From: Companilactobacillus tucceti DSM 20183
GTDB lineage: Bacteria > Bacillota > Bacilli > Lactobacillales > Lactobacillaceae
Length of the DNA stretch: 46,585 bases
NCBI RefSeq assembly: GCF_001434665.1
Contig: NZ_AZDG01000020.1
Coordinates: 1-46,585 of the forward strand
Direction: 5' to 3'
Shown one piece after another: positions 15,420 to 24,810 of the stretch. The translations under genes and the position numbers were made by a program. Each line of letters begins with the position of its first letter. Within the stretch, counting starts at the first letter, position 1. The notes below the pieces were generated by a model that had not been told where the DNA came from, searched no databases, and saw nothing but the letters and a program-made list of their open reading frames with translations.

Positions 15420-16346
15420 ATGAAAGAGTTATCGAACTATAACGAATTCTCCCGTGAAGAATGGAAGCACTTCCATGGTGAATATAATAAACAGGCTATC
15501 ACTAACAGTGAATTACGCAAGATCAAGTCTTTAGATGATGAGATCTCAATTGAAGACGTTAGGTCAGTTTATGCTCCAGTTCGCCACTTGCTTCATATAT
15601 ATTTGAAGAATTATCGTAAATTAACTAAGCTAAAGAATGACTTTTTGGATCATCCAAATAAAAAAGTTCCCTTCATTATAGGTGTATCTGGTTCTGTTGC
15701 GGTCGGTAAGAGTACCACAGCAAGATTATTGAAGATCATGCTTGAAAGAGCCTATCCTCAATACACCGTTGCTCAGATGACGACTGACGGCTTTTTATAT
15801 CCAAGTAAAGTGTTGAAAGAAAAAGGTTTAATGGATAAAAAGGGATTTCCACAAACATATGACATGCCTAAGCTCTTAAAATTCTTGAGTGATGTCAAAA
15901 CACAAACCGGTCCCATTCGTTATCCACTTTATTCTCACAACATTTATGATATTATCCCTAACAAATTTGAAGAGATAAATAATCCAGATATTTTGATCGT
16001 TGAAGGTATTAATGCCTTACAATTGACAGAGAATACTAGAATTTTCATGAGTGACTTTTTTGACTTCTCTATTTATATAGATGCTGATGTTAAAAATATT
16101 GAGAAGTGGTTCTTGGATCGTTTTGAAACTTTGCTCAGTTTAGCCAGAAATGATCCTAATAGTTACTATTATCAATTTACACAACTTCCTGAAAAAGAGT
16201 CGTTACAAATGGCAAAAGATGTTTGGCAAAATATTAATTATCCAAACCTTTTAAACTATATTCGACCCACTAAAACGCGTGCTGACTTGATATTGCATAA
16301 ATCAGATGATCACCAGATCGATAAAATTTATTTACGTAAATATTAG
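15420..16346 (+). CDS. coaA: Pantothenate kinase, type I
   Basis: 308 residues, the usual CoaA length. It phosphorylates pantothenate in the first step of coenzyme A synthesis. Walker A GSVAVGKST is at 91-99; MTTDGFLYP, GFPQTYD and RYPLYSHNIYDI are the conserved CoaA substrate and nucleotide segments; IVEGINALQ follows. A TAAGTAGG-like SD is about 11 bases before the ATG. A TATACT box near 15352 could be its -10. Followed closely by guaA but separated by 65 bases. Confidence 0.95.
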   Translation: MKELSNYNEFSREEWKHFHGEYNKQAITNSELRKIKSLDDEISIEDVRSVYAPVRHLLHIYLKNYRKLTKLKNDFLDHPNKKVPFIIGVSGSVAVGKSTTARLLKIMLERAYPQYTVAQMTTDGFLYPSKVLKEKGLMDKKGFPQTYDMPKLLKFLSDVKTQTGPIRYPLYSHNIYDIIPNKFEEINNPDILIVEGINALQLTENTRIFMSDFFDFSIYIDADVKNIEKWFLDRFETLLSLARNDPNSYYYQFTQLPEKESLQMAKDVWQNINYPNLLNYIRPTKTRADLILHKSDDHQIDKIYLRKY

Positions 16347-16411
16347 GAAAAAGTGACATGGTGTAGTATTTTAGTTACAATAATATAAATCAAACTAGGG
16401 GGAAATTGGAT

Positions 16412-17962
16412 TTGAACAAACAATGGCCAGATGCAGATAGCATCATTGTTTTGGATTACGGTAGTCAATACAACCAATTGATTACTCGTCGAATCAGAGA
16501 TATTGGCATATATTCTGAATTGCTTCCAAACACAATTACTGCTGCTGAAATTAAAGAAATTAATCCAAAAGGTATTATTTTATCAGGTGGACCAAACTCC
16601 GTTTATGATAAAGAAGCCTTTTCTATTGACCAAGATATCTACAAACTAGGCATTCCTATGCTTGGTATTTGTTATGGTATGCAATTAATGGCTTACAACT
16701 TAGGTGGTAAGGTAGAATCTGCTGACAACCGTGAATACGGAAAAGCTGATATTGAAGTAACTGAAAAGGATGCAGCTCTTTTCAAAGATTTACCAAGCAA
16801 ACAATCTGTTTGGATGAGTCATGGTGACTTAGTTCGTGAAGCACCAACAGGCTTCAAAGTTACTGCTACAAGTAAAAATGCACCTATTTCATCAATTGCT
16901 GATGACGAACGTAAAATGTACGGTGTGCAATTCCATACAGAAGTTAGAAATACTGAATACGGTATGGATATCTTAAAGCACTTTGCTTTTGATATTTGTG
17001 GCGCCGAAGCTAACTGGACAATGGATGACTTCATTAACCAACAAATCGAAAAGATTCGTGCTGAAGTTGGTGACAAGAAGGTTCTTTTAGGACTTTCTGG
17101 TGGTGTTGATTCATCTGTTGTTGGTGTTTTGTTGCATAAAGCAATCGGTACACAACTAACAAGTATCTTCGTTGACCACGGTCTATTGCGTAAAGGCGAA
17201 GCTGACCAAGTTATGGAAAGTCTAGAAGGTAAGTTTGGATTGAACATCATTAAAGTTGATGCTCAAAAACGCTTCTTGGACAAATTGGCCGGAGTATCTG
17301 ACCCTGAAAAGAAACGCAAGATCATTGGTAACGAATTTATCCAAGTGTTTGATGAAGAAGCTACCAAGTTGCACGGCATTGACTTCCTAGCTCAAGGTAC
17401 ATTGTATACTGACGTTATCGAAAGTGGTACAGGTACTGCTCAAACAATCAAGTCTCATCATAATGTTGGTGGACTTCCAGAAGACATGCAATTTAAGTTG
17501 ATCGAGCCATTAAGAACATTGTTCAAAGATGAAACTCGTGAATTAGGCGAAAAACTAGGTATGCCTCATGATCTAGTTTGGCGCCAACCATTCCCAGGCC
17601 CAGGTCTTGGAATTCGTGTTATCGGTGAAGTTACCGAAGAAAAACTTAAAATTGTTCGTGACTCAGATTATATCTTGCGTGACGAAATCAAAAAAGCCGG
17701 CCTAGATAAAGAAATCTGGCAATACTTTACAGTATTACCAGGCTTTAGAAGTGTTGGTGTTATGGGTGACGGTAGAACATACGATTATACGATCGGAATT
17801 CGTGCCGTTACATCAATTGATGGTATGACAGCTGACTTCGCTAAGATCGATTGGGATGTACTTCAAAAGATCTCAGTAAGAATCGTAAACGAAGTAGATC
17901 ATGTCAATCGTGTAGTGTATGACACTACTTCTAAGCCACCAGCAACTATTGAGTGGGAATAA
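16412..17962 (+). CDS. guaA: GMP synthase (glutamine-hydrolysing)
   Basis: 516 residues from a TTG start at 16412. This start is preferred because AGGGGGA (16397-16403) is 9 bases upstream; a TTG at 16406 is too close to the SD. The N-terminal class I glutamine amidotransferase has the nucleophile in GICYGMQ and the triad His in GVQFHTE. The PP-loop LSGGVDSS of the ATP pyrophosphatase domain follows near residue 228. The C-terminal dimer domain ends in the conserved KPPATIEWE. It converts XMP to GMP. No purine riboswitch is visible in the 65-base leader. The 3' end of guaA is a known integration site for mobile elements in lactic acid bacteria. Confidence 0.97.
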   Translation: MNKQWPDADSIIVLDYGSQYNQLITRRIRDIGIYSELLPNTITAAEIKEINPKGIILSGGPNSVYDKEAFSIDQDIYKLGIPMLGICYGMQLMAYNLGGKVESADNREYGKADIEVTEKDAALFKDLPSKQSVWMSHGDLVREAPTGFKVTATSKNAPISSIADDERKMYGVQFHTEVRNTEYGMDILKHFAFDICGAEANWTMDDFINQQIEKIRAEVGDKKVLLGLSGGVDSSVVGVLLHKAIGTQLTSIFVDHGLLRKGEADQVMESLEGKFGLNIIKVDAQKRFLDKLAGVSDPEKKRKIIGNEFIQVFDEEATKLHGIDFLAQGTLYTDVIESGTGTAQTIKSHHNVGGLPEDMQFKLIEPLRTLFKDETRELGEKLGMPHDLVWRQPFPGPGLGIRVIGEVTEEKLKIVRDSDYILRDEIKKAGLDKEIWQYFTVLPGFRSVGVMGDGRTYDYTIGIRAVTSIDGMTADFAKIDWDVLQKISVRIVNEVDHVNRVVYDTTSKPPATIEWE

Positions 17963-18104
17963 GTATCAAAAAATTTAAAATGGGAATGCCGATTTAACGG
18001 TGTTTTAGGGCACCTAAACTAGTCTAAAGTGATATGTTTGTCTACTTTTAGTCTACTTAATTGGAATAGTTCCCAGCCAAAACCCAGCCAAATTTGACTA
18101 AAAA
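17963..18104. other. Possible integration-element remnant downstream of guaA
   Basis: Noncoding stretch with direct repeats: GTCTACTT at 18040-18047 and 18051-18058, and CCCAGCCAAA at 18072-18081 and 18083-18092, each pair 11 bases apart, close to one helical turn. One reading frame ends ...VPSQNPAKFD-stop just before the terminator, and another ends WNSSQPKPSQI-stop; both look like the tail of a tyrosine integrase, but I cannot prove it. Position at the guaA 3' end is suggestive of an old attachment site. Confidence 0.35.
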
Positions 18105-18139
18105 AATAAAGCTCTGACAGTTGATGTCAGAGCTTTATT
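18105..18139 (+). terminator. Rho-independent terminator hairpin
   Basis: AATAAAGCTCTGACA (18105-18119) and TGTCAGAGCTTTATT (18125-18139) form a perfect 15-bp stem with a 5-base loop. It is the first good terminator after guaA. Confidence 0.82.
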
Positions 18140-18247
18140 AATCTAATCAAATATTTTAACAACTTATAGGTATTAACAAACATAAAAAACAATTTTGAAT
18201 TACTACCTTGCGATATACTTTACTATCCAAATAAAGGAGTGAGAGAA

Positions 18248-18769
18248 ATGCAACACATTAAGGTAGTCCCTTATGATTCCACTTGGCCTAAAAAATTCCA
18301 ACAAGAGGCTCAAAAAGTTTCCGATATTGTTCAAACTAATCAAATAGCAATCATCCATATTGGTAGCACTTCTGTGCCCAATTTGTCGGCTAAACCAATT
18401 ATTGATATTTTGTTAATTGTTAATGATATTGCTTTACTAGATCAACAACAAACGCAATTTGAACAACTAGGGTATGAATATTTAGGCGAATTTGGATTAC
18501 CCGGTAGACGTTATTTGCGCAAGGGTGGGGATAATCGGACTCATCAAATACATGCCTATCAATACGACAATATTAGTGAAATCCAAAGACATATTTGTTT
18601 TCGAAACTATTTGAGAAAACATAGAGATGTCGCATTGCAATATGGCGAATTGAAAACTAAGTTAGCTTCTAAATATCCAGAAAGTATTGATGATTACGGT
18701 GATGGCAAAGAATCATTTGTAAAAAAATATGAGGCGTTAGCTCTTAAAGAACATTGGCAAAACCAGTAA
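18248..18769 (+). CDS. GrpB/UPF0157-family nucleotidyltransferase-like protein
   Basis: 173 residues from the ATG at 18248, which follows AAAGGAG by about 9 bases; the GTG at 18239 is next to the SD and unlikely. VPYDSTWPKKF near the start and IGSTSVPNLSAKPIIDI (about residues 39-55) are the GrpB family signature and match a minimal nucleotidyltransferase fold (G-S...D-I). LRKGGDNRTHQIHAY follows. Function in vivo is not established; some members are fused to dephospho-CoA kinase. Alone in its transcript. Confidence 0.87.
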   Translation: MQHIKVVPYDSTWPKKFQQEAQKVSDIVQTNQIAIIHIGSTSVPNLSAKPIIDILLIVNDIALLDQQQTQFEQLGYEYLGEFGLPGRRYLRKGGDNRTHQIHAYQYDNISEIQRHICFRNYLRKHRDVALQYGELKTKLASKYPESIDDYGDGKESFVKKYEALALKEHWQNQ

Positions 18770-18845
18770 CTCTTGCTCTTTATTGTAATTAAAATATACT
18801 GGTATTAGCTGCAATATTAATTAGACTTGGAGGGGGACAAAAAAT

Positions 18846-19739
18846 ATGAATCTAAAATGGTGGACCAAATCAAACACAGTAGAACTACTAATGATCACCA
18901 TAGGCTGTGCTATCTACGCCTTTAGTTTGGACATGATTTCTGTCCCTAACGGTCTAGCTGATGGTGGTCTAAGTGGGGTCACTTTGATTATCCGTTACTT
19001 CTTTAATATCAATCTTGGTGTGAGTACTCTAGTACTGAATATTCCTCTGATATTGATTGGTTTTCGTTATTTAGGCAAACGCATTATGCTCTACACGCTT
19101 TATGGGGCTGTTTGCTTGTCATTATTCTTAATGTTTTGGTCTCATCAAAACATCATTGGTCCGTTGCCATTCAAGCATGACTTATTATTATCCTCACTTG
19201 CTGCTGGTGTATTGTCTGGGTTTGGTATTGGACTTGTCTTCCGTTATAACGGTACGACTGGTGGTAGTGATATTATCGCACGTGTTGGTCAAATGAAATT
19301 TGGTATGTCCTCTGGTAAGGGAATCTTGATAATAGATTATTTAGTATTGTTCTTATCACTTTCATATTTGGACTTTTACCACATAATGTATTCGTTGATT
19401 GTAAGCTATGTTCTGGCAAAGATGATCGACTTAGTTCAAGAGGGTCCTAACCGCGCCAAAGCTTTGTTTATCATCTCTGATAAACATCAAGAAATTGCTA
19501 AATTAATTGATGTGAAACTCGAACGTGGGCTGACTTTTCTAAATGCTGAAGGTGGATATAAAAATGATGAGAAGAAAATCATTTATCTTATGATTCAGCC
19601 TCGTGAAGTTCCTCAAGTAAAGAAATTGATAAAATCTGTTGATTCCAAGGCTTTTGTTACGGTACTTGATGCTCATGAAGTATTTGGCGAAGGTTTTAGC
19701 TATCAACGAAAGAGATATCATGTCGGCTCCAATAAATAA
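18846..19739 (+). CDS. YitT-family membrane protein
   Basis: 297 residues: five to six hydrophobic helices in the first 200 residues, including SVPNGLADGGLSGVTLI and NGTTGGSDIIARV, both YitT/DUF161 hallmarks. A C-terminal DUF2179 soluble domain (about 205-290) has RGLTFLNAEGGY. Related proteins in Firmicutes are of unknown function. Start is supported by GGAGGGGGA upstream. Monocistronic. Confidence 0.88.
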   Translation: MNLKWWTKSNTVELLMITIGCAIYAFSLDMISVPNGLADGGLSGVTLIIRYFFNINLGVSTLVLNIPLILIGFRYLGKRIMLYTLYGAVCLSLFLMFWSHQNIIGPLPFKHDLLLSSLAAGVLSGFGIGLVFRYNGTTGGSDIIARVGQMKFGMSSGKGILIIDYLVLFLSLSYLDFYHIMYSLIVSYVLAKMIDLVQEGPNRAKALFIISDKHQEIAKLIDVKLERGLTFLNAEGGYKNDEKKIIYLMIQPREVPQVKKLIKSVDSKAFVTVLDAHEVFGEGFSYQRKRYHVGSNK

Positions 19740-19740
19740 T

Positions 19741-19780
19741 AAAGATCACCTAGTCCAATTTTGGATTAGGTGATTTTTTG
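19741..19780 (+). terminator. Rho-independent terminator after the YitT-family gene
   Basis: ATCACCTAgTCCAA (19745-19758) pairs with TTGGATTAGGTGAT (19761-19774), followed by six T. Confidence 0.87.
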
Positions 19781-19870
19781 TAATACGGATACAAAGAGTT
19801 TACATAAAATTTACTGTAAATATATATAAAATCGTTACCCTAAAGTTATTCAGTATAAAGGGGTACAGAT

Positions 19871-21067
19871 ATGAAAAGGAGCTTTAGTGTTGTAACGGTT
19901 ATTTTAACTTTTATTATTTTGTTATCTGGTTGTAAGTCACAATCTCAATCAAAAACAAATCCTTATGATTCCAAAGTAACGTCAGTAAATAAAACCGCAG
20001 AAAAAATCAAATCTGAACATGACATATCAAAAAAGGTATCATCTTTGAAAGATTTTGAGGATGATTATCAAAAATATCAACATACTAAAAAGCCTTATAA
20101 ACAAGTAAATTCAGCATATCATCACCAAATAAAGACTATTAAAAGTTCCATTCAAGATAGTAATAAATCAACTATAAAGTCAGCCTCTGTTTCCAAGTCA
20201 AAAGAAGAAACTCAAGCCTCTTTGGAAAAGAAAATCTCAAATTTAAATGATCTTAAAAAAGAAGTGGAAGCTGAAAAAGAGATAGTTTATACATCCCCAG
20301 ATTTTGAAAATTTAAATAAAGATATCGATAAGCAGATAGAAAAAAATAAGGCAGGAATAACATCTGCCATCTTATCAACCACTTCTTCTAAAAAATACAT
20401 CGATGCATACAATCAGTTCTCCATGCAAAATAATCCTAAAGGAGAATCGAGAGGTAGCACACCTCGAGCCAAAGGATTCTATGAAACAGTTGGTTTGAGT
20501 GAGAAAGATTACTTCGCAATCTATACAGGTATATTTGATTATTATGGAAATGCAGTTGAACAAGGATTGATCACTAAAGTACAGTCTGACGATGCATTCC
20601 AAGAAGCACAAAGTAAACTTTTAGCAGGGAAATACGCTACTAAATCAACCGTTATTCATAATATGAATTTTTATCAAATTGAGAACGGCGATTATTCTGG
20701 TCTTATAGGATCTTGGAAAGAAGTTTCTGAAGGTGGAAGTATGCATGATGGTCAAGGTGTTCGCGAGTTGCCATTGACTGGTCAAAAGTTAAATATTACC
20801 AAATATAAAATCAATGATAGTCAAGTTTCAATGACTCAAAAAGATGGTGGAATAACATACTTTACTGACCAAAATGGATCAGAACCAGCTACCTTTGATG
20901 AGTCAGATTCTTTGAGTGTAGAGGCAACAATTGGGTCACAAATTTATATGATCGAATTTTATCCTAAGGGAGTACCAATGGCTGAAGAGAAGGATAATTC
21001 TAATAAAGAGCGTATTATGATTCATTCTAGTAATGATAGTTATTATGAAATATTTGAGAGAGCGTAA
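19871..21067 (+). CDS. Lipoprotein with coiled coil and DUF6287-like C terminus
   Basis: 398 residues. Signal peptide with lipobox LLSGC (Cys21). Residues about 30-170 are charged, Lys/Ser-rich and helical, likely coiled coil in the wall. The C-terminal third starts at MNFYQIENGDYSGLIGSW, the DUF6287 pattern seen in lactobacillar lipoproteins, followed by a beta-rich domain. Function unknown; surface role inferred. SD AAAGGGG. The stop codon lies within the edge of palindromic element copy 3, so the last residues (ERA) are encoded by the repeat. Confidence 0.8.
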   Translation: MKRSFSVVTVILTFIILLSGCKSQSQSKTNPYDSKVTSVNKTAEKIKSEHDISKKVSSLKDFEDDYQKYQHTKKPYKQVNSAYHHQIKTIKSSIQDSNKSTIKSASVSKSKEETQASLEKKISNLNDLKKEVEAEKEIVYTSPDFENLNKDIDKQIEKNKAGITSAILSTTSSKKYIDAYNQFSMQNNPKGESRGSTPRAKGFYETVGLSEKDYFAIYTGIFDYYGNAVEQGLITKVQSDDAFQEAQSKLLAGKYATKSTVIHNMNFYQIENGDYSGLIGSWKEVSEGGSMHDGQGVRELPLTGQKLNITKYKINDSQVSMTQKDGGITYFTDQNGSEPATFDESDSLSVEATIGSQIYMIEFYPKGVPMAEEKDNSNKERIMIHSSNDSYYEIFERA

Positions 21068-21186
21068 CAAAGCACGTTCAGCTTTCGAGCATTAAGGCAA
21101 ACGACTCCACCAATCCGATTTTGGATTGATGGAGTCGTTTGTTTTAAGTGGAAAAAGCTGTGGGTTGTTTCGCGTTTAAGCTGCAA
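21056..21186 (+). repeat. Stop-codon palindromic element, copy 3
   Basis: Begins GAGAGAGCGTAAC, its TAA being the lipoprotein stop. It has the shared box GTTCAGCTTTCGAGCATTAA, a central stem CAAACGACTCCA-c-CAATCC (21098-21116) with its complement (21123-21141), then TTTTAAGTGGAAAAAGCT and the distal end GCGTTTAAGCTGC. Outer arms GCG.AACAA/TTGTTTCGC pair. Orientation plus. Confidence 0.75.
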
Positions 21187-21210
21187 GTTTGAGGGATAAT
21201 AATAGGCTCC

Positions 21211-21513
21211 CTACATCTCACTCAAATCCAACAAATTATTCTTAGGATCATGATACATAATAGCAGCTGAACCCATATCCCTTAATTCACGCCAAGATTT
21301 CTCTTGTTGTGGTGTAAAAGTAAGTTTATAGGTAATACGAAGGTAGTTCATCGCACTAGCAGCACGTGCTGTTAAATCACTAACATCAGCACCTTCTTCA
21401 AGACGTTTATAGGCTTTCAACAAAGGCTTTTTCAAACGATTATCATTAGCAGAATTATATAAGTCTTTGATCAAAGATTTTGCTTTTTCTAGTTGGTCCA
21501 TTGTGTCAGTCAT
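21211..21513 (-). CDS. Small helical protein resembling enterocin A-type immunity protein
   Basis: 100 residues, predicted all-helical, no signal peptide. LIKDLYNSANDNRLKKPLLKAYKRLEEGADV is shaped like the enterocin A immunity family (PF08951) four-helix bundle: a leading helix LIKDLYN, then LLKAYKRLEEG, an Ala-rich helix and a C-terminal LTFTPQQEKSWREL. Such proteins protect the producer or a recipient from class IIa bacteriocins at the membrane. No bacteriocin precursor with a double-glycine leader is visible nearby. An orphan immunity gene is plausible. A similar protein is encoded at 40185. Confidence 0.5.
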   Translation of the reverse strand: MTDTMDQLEKAKSLIKDLYNSANDNRLKKPLLKAYKRLEEGADVSDLTARAASAMNYLRITYKLTFTPQQEKSWRELRDMGSAAIMYHDPKNNLLDLSEM

Positions 21514-21620
21514 TTCATTACACCCTTCTAAAATTTATTCATTAATAAAATCCCTTACAAATATATTATAACCCTCGATATTTTTGCCAACTTGGCGAAA
21601 CGACAAGTTTAAAACCACAA

Positions 21621-21658
21621 AAAAAGACCATTTGAGTAAAATCTCAAATGATCTTTTT
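21621..21658 (-). terminator. Rho-independent terminator after the FemABX gene
   Basis: AAAAAGAcCATTTGAG (21621-21636) pairs with CTCAAATGATCTTTTT (21643-21658). On the minus strand the stem ends in a T run six bases beyond the stop of the FemABX gene. Confidence 0.85.
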
Positions 21659-21663
21659 AAATA

Positions 21664-22662
21664 CTATTTGTTAAGGAATTTATCGTAGCCTGCCTTATCT
21701 AAAACATAGTCGATTTCACCGATATATTCTAGATATTTACTATCTTTGAAGAATCCATGCTTGAACTTGTATAGTCCATCGCTGACATCGAATCCAAAGA
21801 TTCCACCAAAGTCATAACGCTTCTTACCATCAGCAATAGCATGTTCGATCATAGCCCATTGTAGAAGATGAGGTGCCATGTAGTTACGATGAGTATTTAA
21901 ACTACCACCGTACATATACCAAGCTTTGTCACCATATTCAAAACAAATTGATCCGGCAATTACTTCACCATCAACATAGGCAAGGTAGATACGCATCATA
22001 TTTTTACCAGTGAATGCTTCAACCATACGATCAAAATATGCTTTAGGACGATATGTAATGTCATGACGGTCACTCATTACTTTATAAGTTTCATAGAACT
22101 TGTCCATAAAGTCTTGTGTGTCACCACTTTCGATAGTAACACCCTTACGTTTAGCCAAACGAATGTTATAACGTGTCTTTGAATGGAATGTCATGATGAC
22201 ATCTTCAGGTTTGGCATTTTCAATGTTCAAGACAAAGTTAAAACGAGGTTGAATAGTACTATGTGCTTCACTTAATGGAAGATTTCTATTTCTCATAGTA
22301 TATCCATGTTCGATCAACTTCTTGTTTAGTTCTTCGTTGAATGGAACTTCAGGGTCAACTCGTAATAAGAAGCAGTTTCTTTCTTCTAAAGCGGGGATTG
22401 CTTCTTTAACTAATGCATCTAAAGTGTCAACGTCAAAGTCATCGCCAACATATCCTTTAGAACAATATGCTAATCCGTTGATAGTTAAAACTGACATAGC
22501 AGCTGTAGGGTTGTCGATATCGCCTAGATAAACGTAAAATCCGTCCCAGTTATTTTTAACATGTCCCCATTCAAGAGTTTGAGTAACTGAAGTAAAATCA
22601 GCATTTTTGATGTAATCTTGGTATTTCGTTATTTCTGGATCATTCTTTGTAAGTACAGGCAT
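21664..22662 (-). CDS. FemABX-family peptidoglycan bridge aminoacyltransferase
   Basis: 332 residues with two GNAT-like halves. TQTLEWGHVKNNW near the N terminus, FHSKTRYNIRLAKRKGV around 161-177, and YGGSLNTHRNYMAPHLLQWAMI with DFGGIFG in the C-terminal half are typical of FemA/FemB/FemX, which transfer amino acids from aminoacyl-tRNA to the lipid II peptide. The start overlaps the stop of the upstream D-Asp ligase gene (TAATG), so the two are translated together. A D-Asp bridge does not need a FemABX enzyme, so this pairing is notable. The amino acid is unknown. Confidence 0.87.
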   Translation of the reverse strand: MPVLTKNDPEITKYQDYIKNADFTSVTQTLEWGHVKNNWDGFYVYLGDIDNPTAAMSVLTINGLAYCSKGYVGDDFDVDTLDALVKEAIPALEERNCFLLRVDPEVPFNEELNKKLIEHGYTMRNRNLPLSEAHSTIQPRFNFVLNIENAKPEDVIMTFHSKTRYNIRLAKRKGVTIESGDTQDFMDKFYETYKVMSDRHDITYRPKAYFDRMVEAFTGKNMMRIYLAYVDGEVIAGSICFEYGDKAWYMYGGSLNTHRNYMAPHLLQWAMIEHAIADGKKRYDFGGIFGFDVSDGLYKFKHGFFKDSKYLEYIGEIDYVLDKAGYDKFLNK

Positions 22663-23891
22663 TATAGGTTCTCCTTATTTGTAAAATATGTTTGATATCT
22701 TTGCCAATATTGGTGGTAATACTTGTATAGTCGCCAATTACGTTTGATCGATTTATCTTGAGAATTGTAGAGAGTATAAGAATATTTCTTTTCTTTGATC
22801 AGCTTTTGAACTTTAGCTTTGATCTTCTCATCTTCGATATATTTCACAGCCAATTTCTTAGGAACACCCAGCCATAAGTGATCAGCTTTAGCATCGACTG
22901 TCTTTGTAAATGGTTCTTTCAAAGCTAAGTCTTTAACGACTTCGGCAAAAATATTGTAACCACTAGCAGTTGTGAAGTAACTGGAACGTCCTGGACGAAC
23001 GTTAACGTCAAAAGCTTTAAATTCTTCGTCTCTAGCGTCATATTTCAAATCAAAATTAACAAAACCATGGAATTTGATAGTTTCTAGGAAATTCTTTATT
23101 TGCTTGTAAAGTTTTTCGTTGTAATCATTTATGATAGCAACATAGTTTCCTATTAAATTAGGAGTAACATCTTCCAAAACGGGGTGGCCTAAAACCATCA
23201 TACGCACTTGTCCATTGTGGTCAACGTAGGCGTTAACTGTACGCATATGACTGTCATCACCAGGAATAAATTCTTGTAAGATCATTGTGTCCGAATATCC
23301 GGATTGATAAATCTTATCGATCGTTGAGGCAAGTTCTTCGGCATCATCAATAATAAAGGCCTTTTTCTTACCATCGAAATGTATTCCTAAATATTCAGTT
23401 GTATTAGCTGGTTTCAAAGCAACTGGGAAATCGAATTTAGAAATGAAGTCCTTGTGATTTTCAACAGTAATACGTTGTGTTCCTGGAATAGGAAGGCCAG
23501 TATCTTCAGCTAATTTATAGAACTTATCTTTATGAGTTAGTGAAGTTAGTAGTTCTTGGTCAATGAAAGGAACGTCAAAAAGACCCTCAAGTTTAGACTT
23601 GTTACGAATAACTTGTTCAGCGTATTGATCGCTGGCAGCAATTATAATCAAGTGTTGATAGGCTTTCTTTAGTTCTTGACCAATTTTAGTAATTTCTTTA
23701 ACGAATTCTTCATCGTCTGAAAAATCCCTAACAATTACGTTTACGATTTTTGAGTCGCGAGTCATGATTAAATTTCCACGGCCAAAACAAGTTGGTTTAA
23801 TGTGAAAAGCTTCATGCAACGAACGTGCAATACCGTATGCGTTGTTGTCGGTCCCCAAAATTATCGGCATAAAAGTTTCCGTTTTTACCAT
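22662..23891 (-). CDS. ATP-grasp D-aspartate ligase (Asl type) for peptidoglycan cross-bridge
   Basis: 409 residues. The N terminus FMPIILGTDNNAYGIARS and blocks PVALKPANTTEYL, ILQEFIPGDDSHMRTVNAYV, RMMVLGHPVLED, and FDVNVRPGRSSYF follow E. faecium Asl almost block for block, as I recall that sequence. Asl attaches D-aspartate to the Lys side chain of UDP-MurNAc-pentapeptide. An L-Lys-D-Asp wall type is common in lactobacilli, consistent with this. It is followed without gap by a FemABX gene. I do not see an amidating AsnB/AsnH gene in the window. Confidence 0.85.
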   Translation of the reverse strand: MVKTETFMPIILGTDNNAYGIARSLHEAFHIKPTCFGRGNLIMTRDSKIVNVIVRDFSDDEEFVKEITKIGQELKKAYQHLIIIAASDQYAEQVIRNKSKLEGLFDVPFIDQELLTSLTHKDKFYKLAEDTGLPIPGTQRITVENHKDFISKFDFPVALKPANTTEYLGIHFDGKKKAFIIDDAEELASTIDKIYQSGYSDTMILQEFIPGDDSHMRTVNAYVDHNGQVRMMVLGHPVLEDVTPNLIGNYVAIINDYNEKLYKQIKNFLETIKFHGFVNFDLKYDARDEEFKAFDVNVRPGRSSYFTTASGYNIFAEVVKDLALKEPFTKTVDAKADHLWLGVPKKLAVKYIEDEKIKAKVQKLIKEKKYSYTLYNSQDKSIKRNWRLYKYYHQYWQRYQTYFTNKENL

Positions 23892-24181
23892 CGTGCATCC
23901 CCTAATTATTATTTCATCAATTTGTAGTTTGAATAAATGAACTCAAATGAATCCTCATTTTTAAATGGTATCACAGAAACCATTAATGGAGGTAATAAAA
24001 TTCCGACTTTCCGAATCATGTCCTTTTAAAATCATAGAAAAGATGTTGACTACTAAATATTAAATAAAATCTTAGATTAAATAAACTAATTGTAATTCAA
24101 AAAATGATGTTTAACCGGTTTATTAAAAGATGTATACTTGACTCGTTATTTAATGTAGGAAAAAATAGGGAGATTAGTATA

Positions 24182-24787
24182 ATGAAATTTAGATCAAAAT
24201 CAGTAGTATTTTTAGCTGCTTTATCTATGGCCACAACCGGGGTATTGGCAACTAATCAAACAAAGGCAAGTGCTGCAAGTGTTGCAACAGTTAACTCTGG
24301 AGTAATTGCTAGACTATATAATTCAGATGGTGCATTGATAACTAATCGTGCATTGTCAGCAAACACACCTTGGATCGTTGGTTCAATAGTTACTATTAAT
24401 GGAGAAACAATGTATCAAGTTTCAACAGACGAATATCTTCGCTCCGCAGATTCATCATTGTCAGGTCAAGATACTTCAAATCAAACAACTCCAACTCAAA
24501 CAACAGATAGTAACAGAGTAGCTACAGCTAACTTTCCAATAAGACTTTATCGTGATGATACAAATAGCTTGTCAGATCGTTCACTAGCTAAAGGTTCATC
24601 ATGGCAAATTGGCAAGTTTATCAGAAATAAGAATAATCAAGAATTCATTCAAGTTTCAACTCATGAATACGCTGATGCATCAAAGTTTTCATATAAAGAA
24701 GTTATTAGAAACCCAACGTATATTCCAGACTTTGGTACAAACTCAAACTTTATGATTATTAAAAAAGGTAACGGGGATATTGGATAA
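24182..24787 (+). CDS. Short SLAP-domain surface protein
   Basis: 201 residues from the ATG at 24182, preceded by AGGGAGA; an upstream in-frame start at 24104 would add 26 residues before the signal peptide and is rejected. The signal peptide ends near ASAAS (residue 32). Two SLAP-type repeats follow: VARLYNSDG-like IARLYNSDGALITNRAL...MYQVSTDEYL (about 40-83) and a second ending FIQVSTHEYA (about 109-160), separated by a Thr/Gln linker. SLAP domains anchor proteins non-covalently to the cell wall. There is no other domain. Promoter candidate TTTAAC-N17-TATACT at 24110-24138. A lipoprotein gene follows after 23 bases. Confidence 0.82.
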   Translation: MKFRSKSVVFLAALSMATTGVLATNQTKASAASVATVNSGVIARLYNSDGALITNRALSANTPWIVGSIVTINGETMYQVSTDEYLRSADSSLSGQDTSNQTTPTQTTDSNRVATANFPIRLYRDDTNSLSDRSLAKGSSWQIGKFIRNKNNQEFIQVSTHEYADASKFSYKEVIRNPTYIPDFGTNSNFMIIKKGNGDIG

Positions 24788-24810
24788 AAGACTATTTTAA
24801 GGGGAAAATC

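Noticed and set aside
16347-16411. Purine (guanine/xanthine) riboswitch before guaA
   Set aside because: Only 65 bases separate coaA and guaA, with no room for or trace of the three-helix core.
24104-24181. Upstream start for the short SLAP protein
   Set aside because: It adds 26 residues before a normal signal peptide and overlaps a likely promoter; ATG at 24182 has its own SD.
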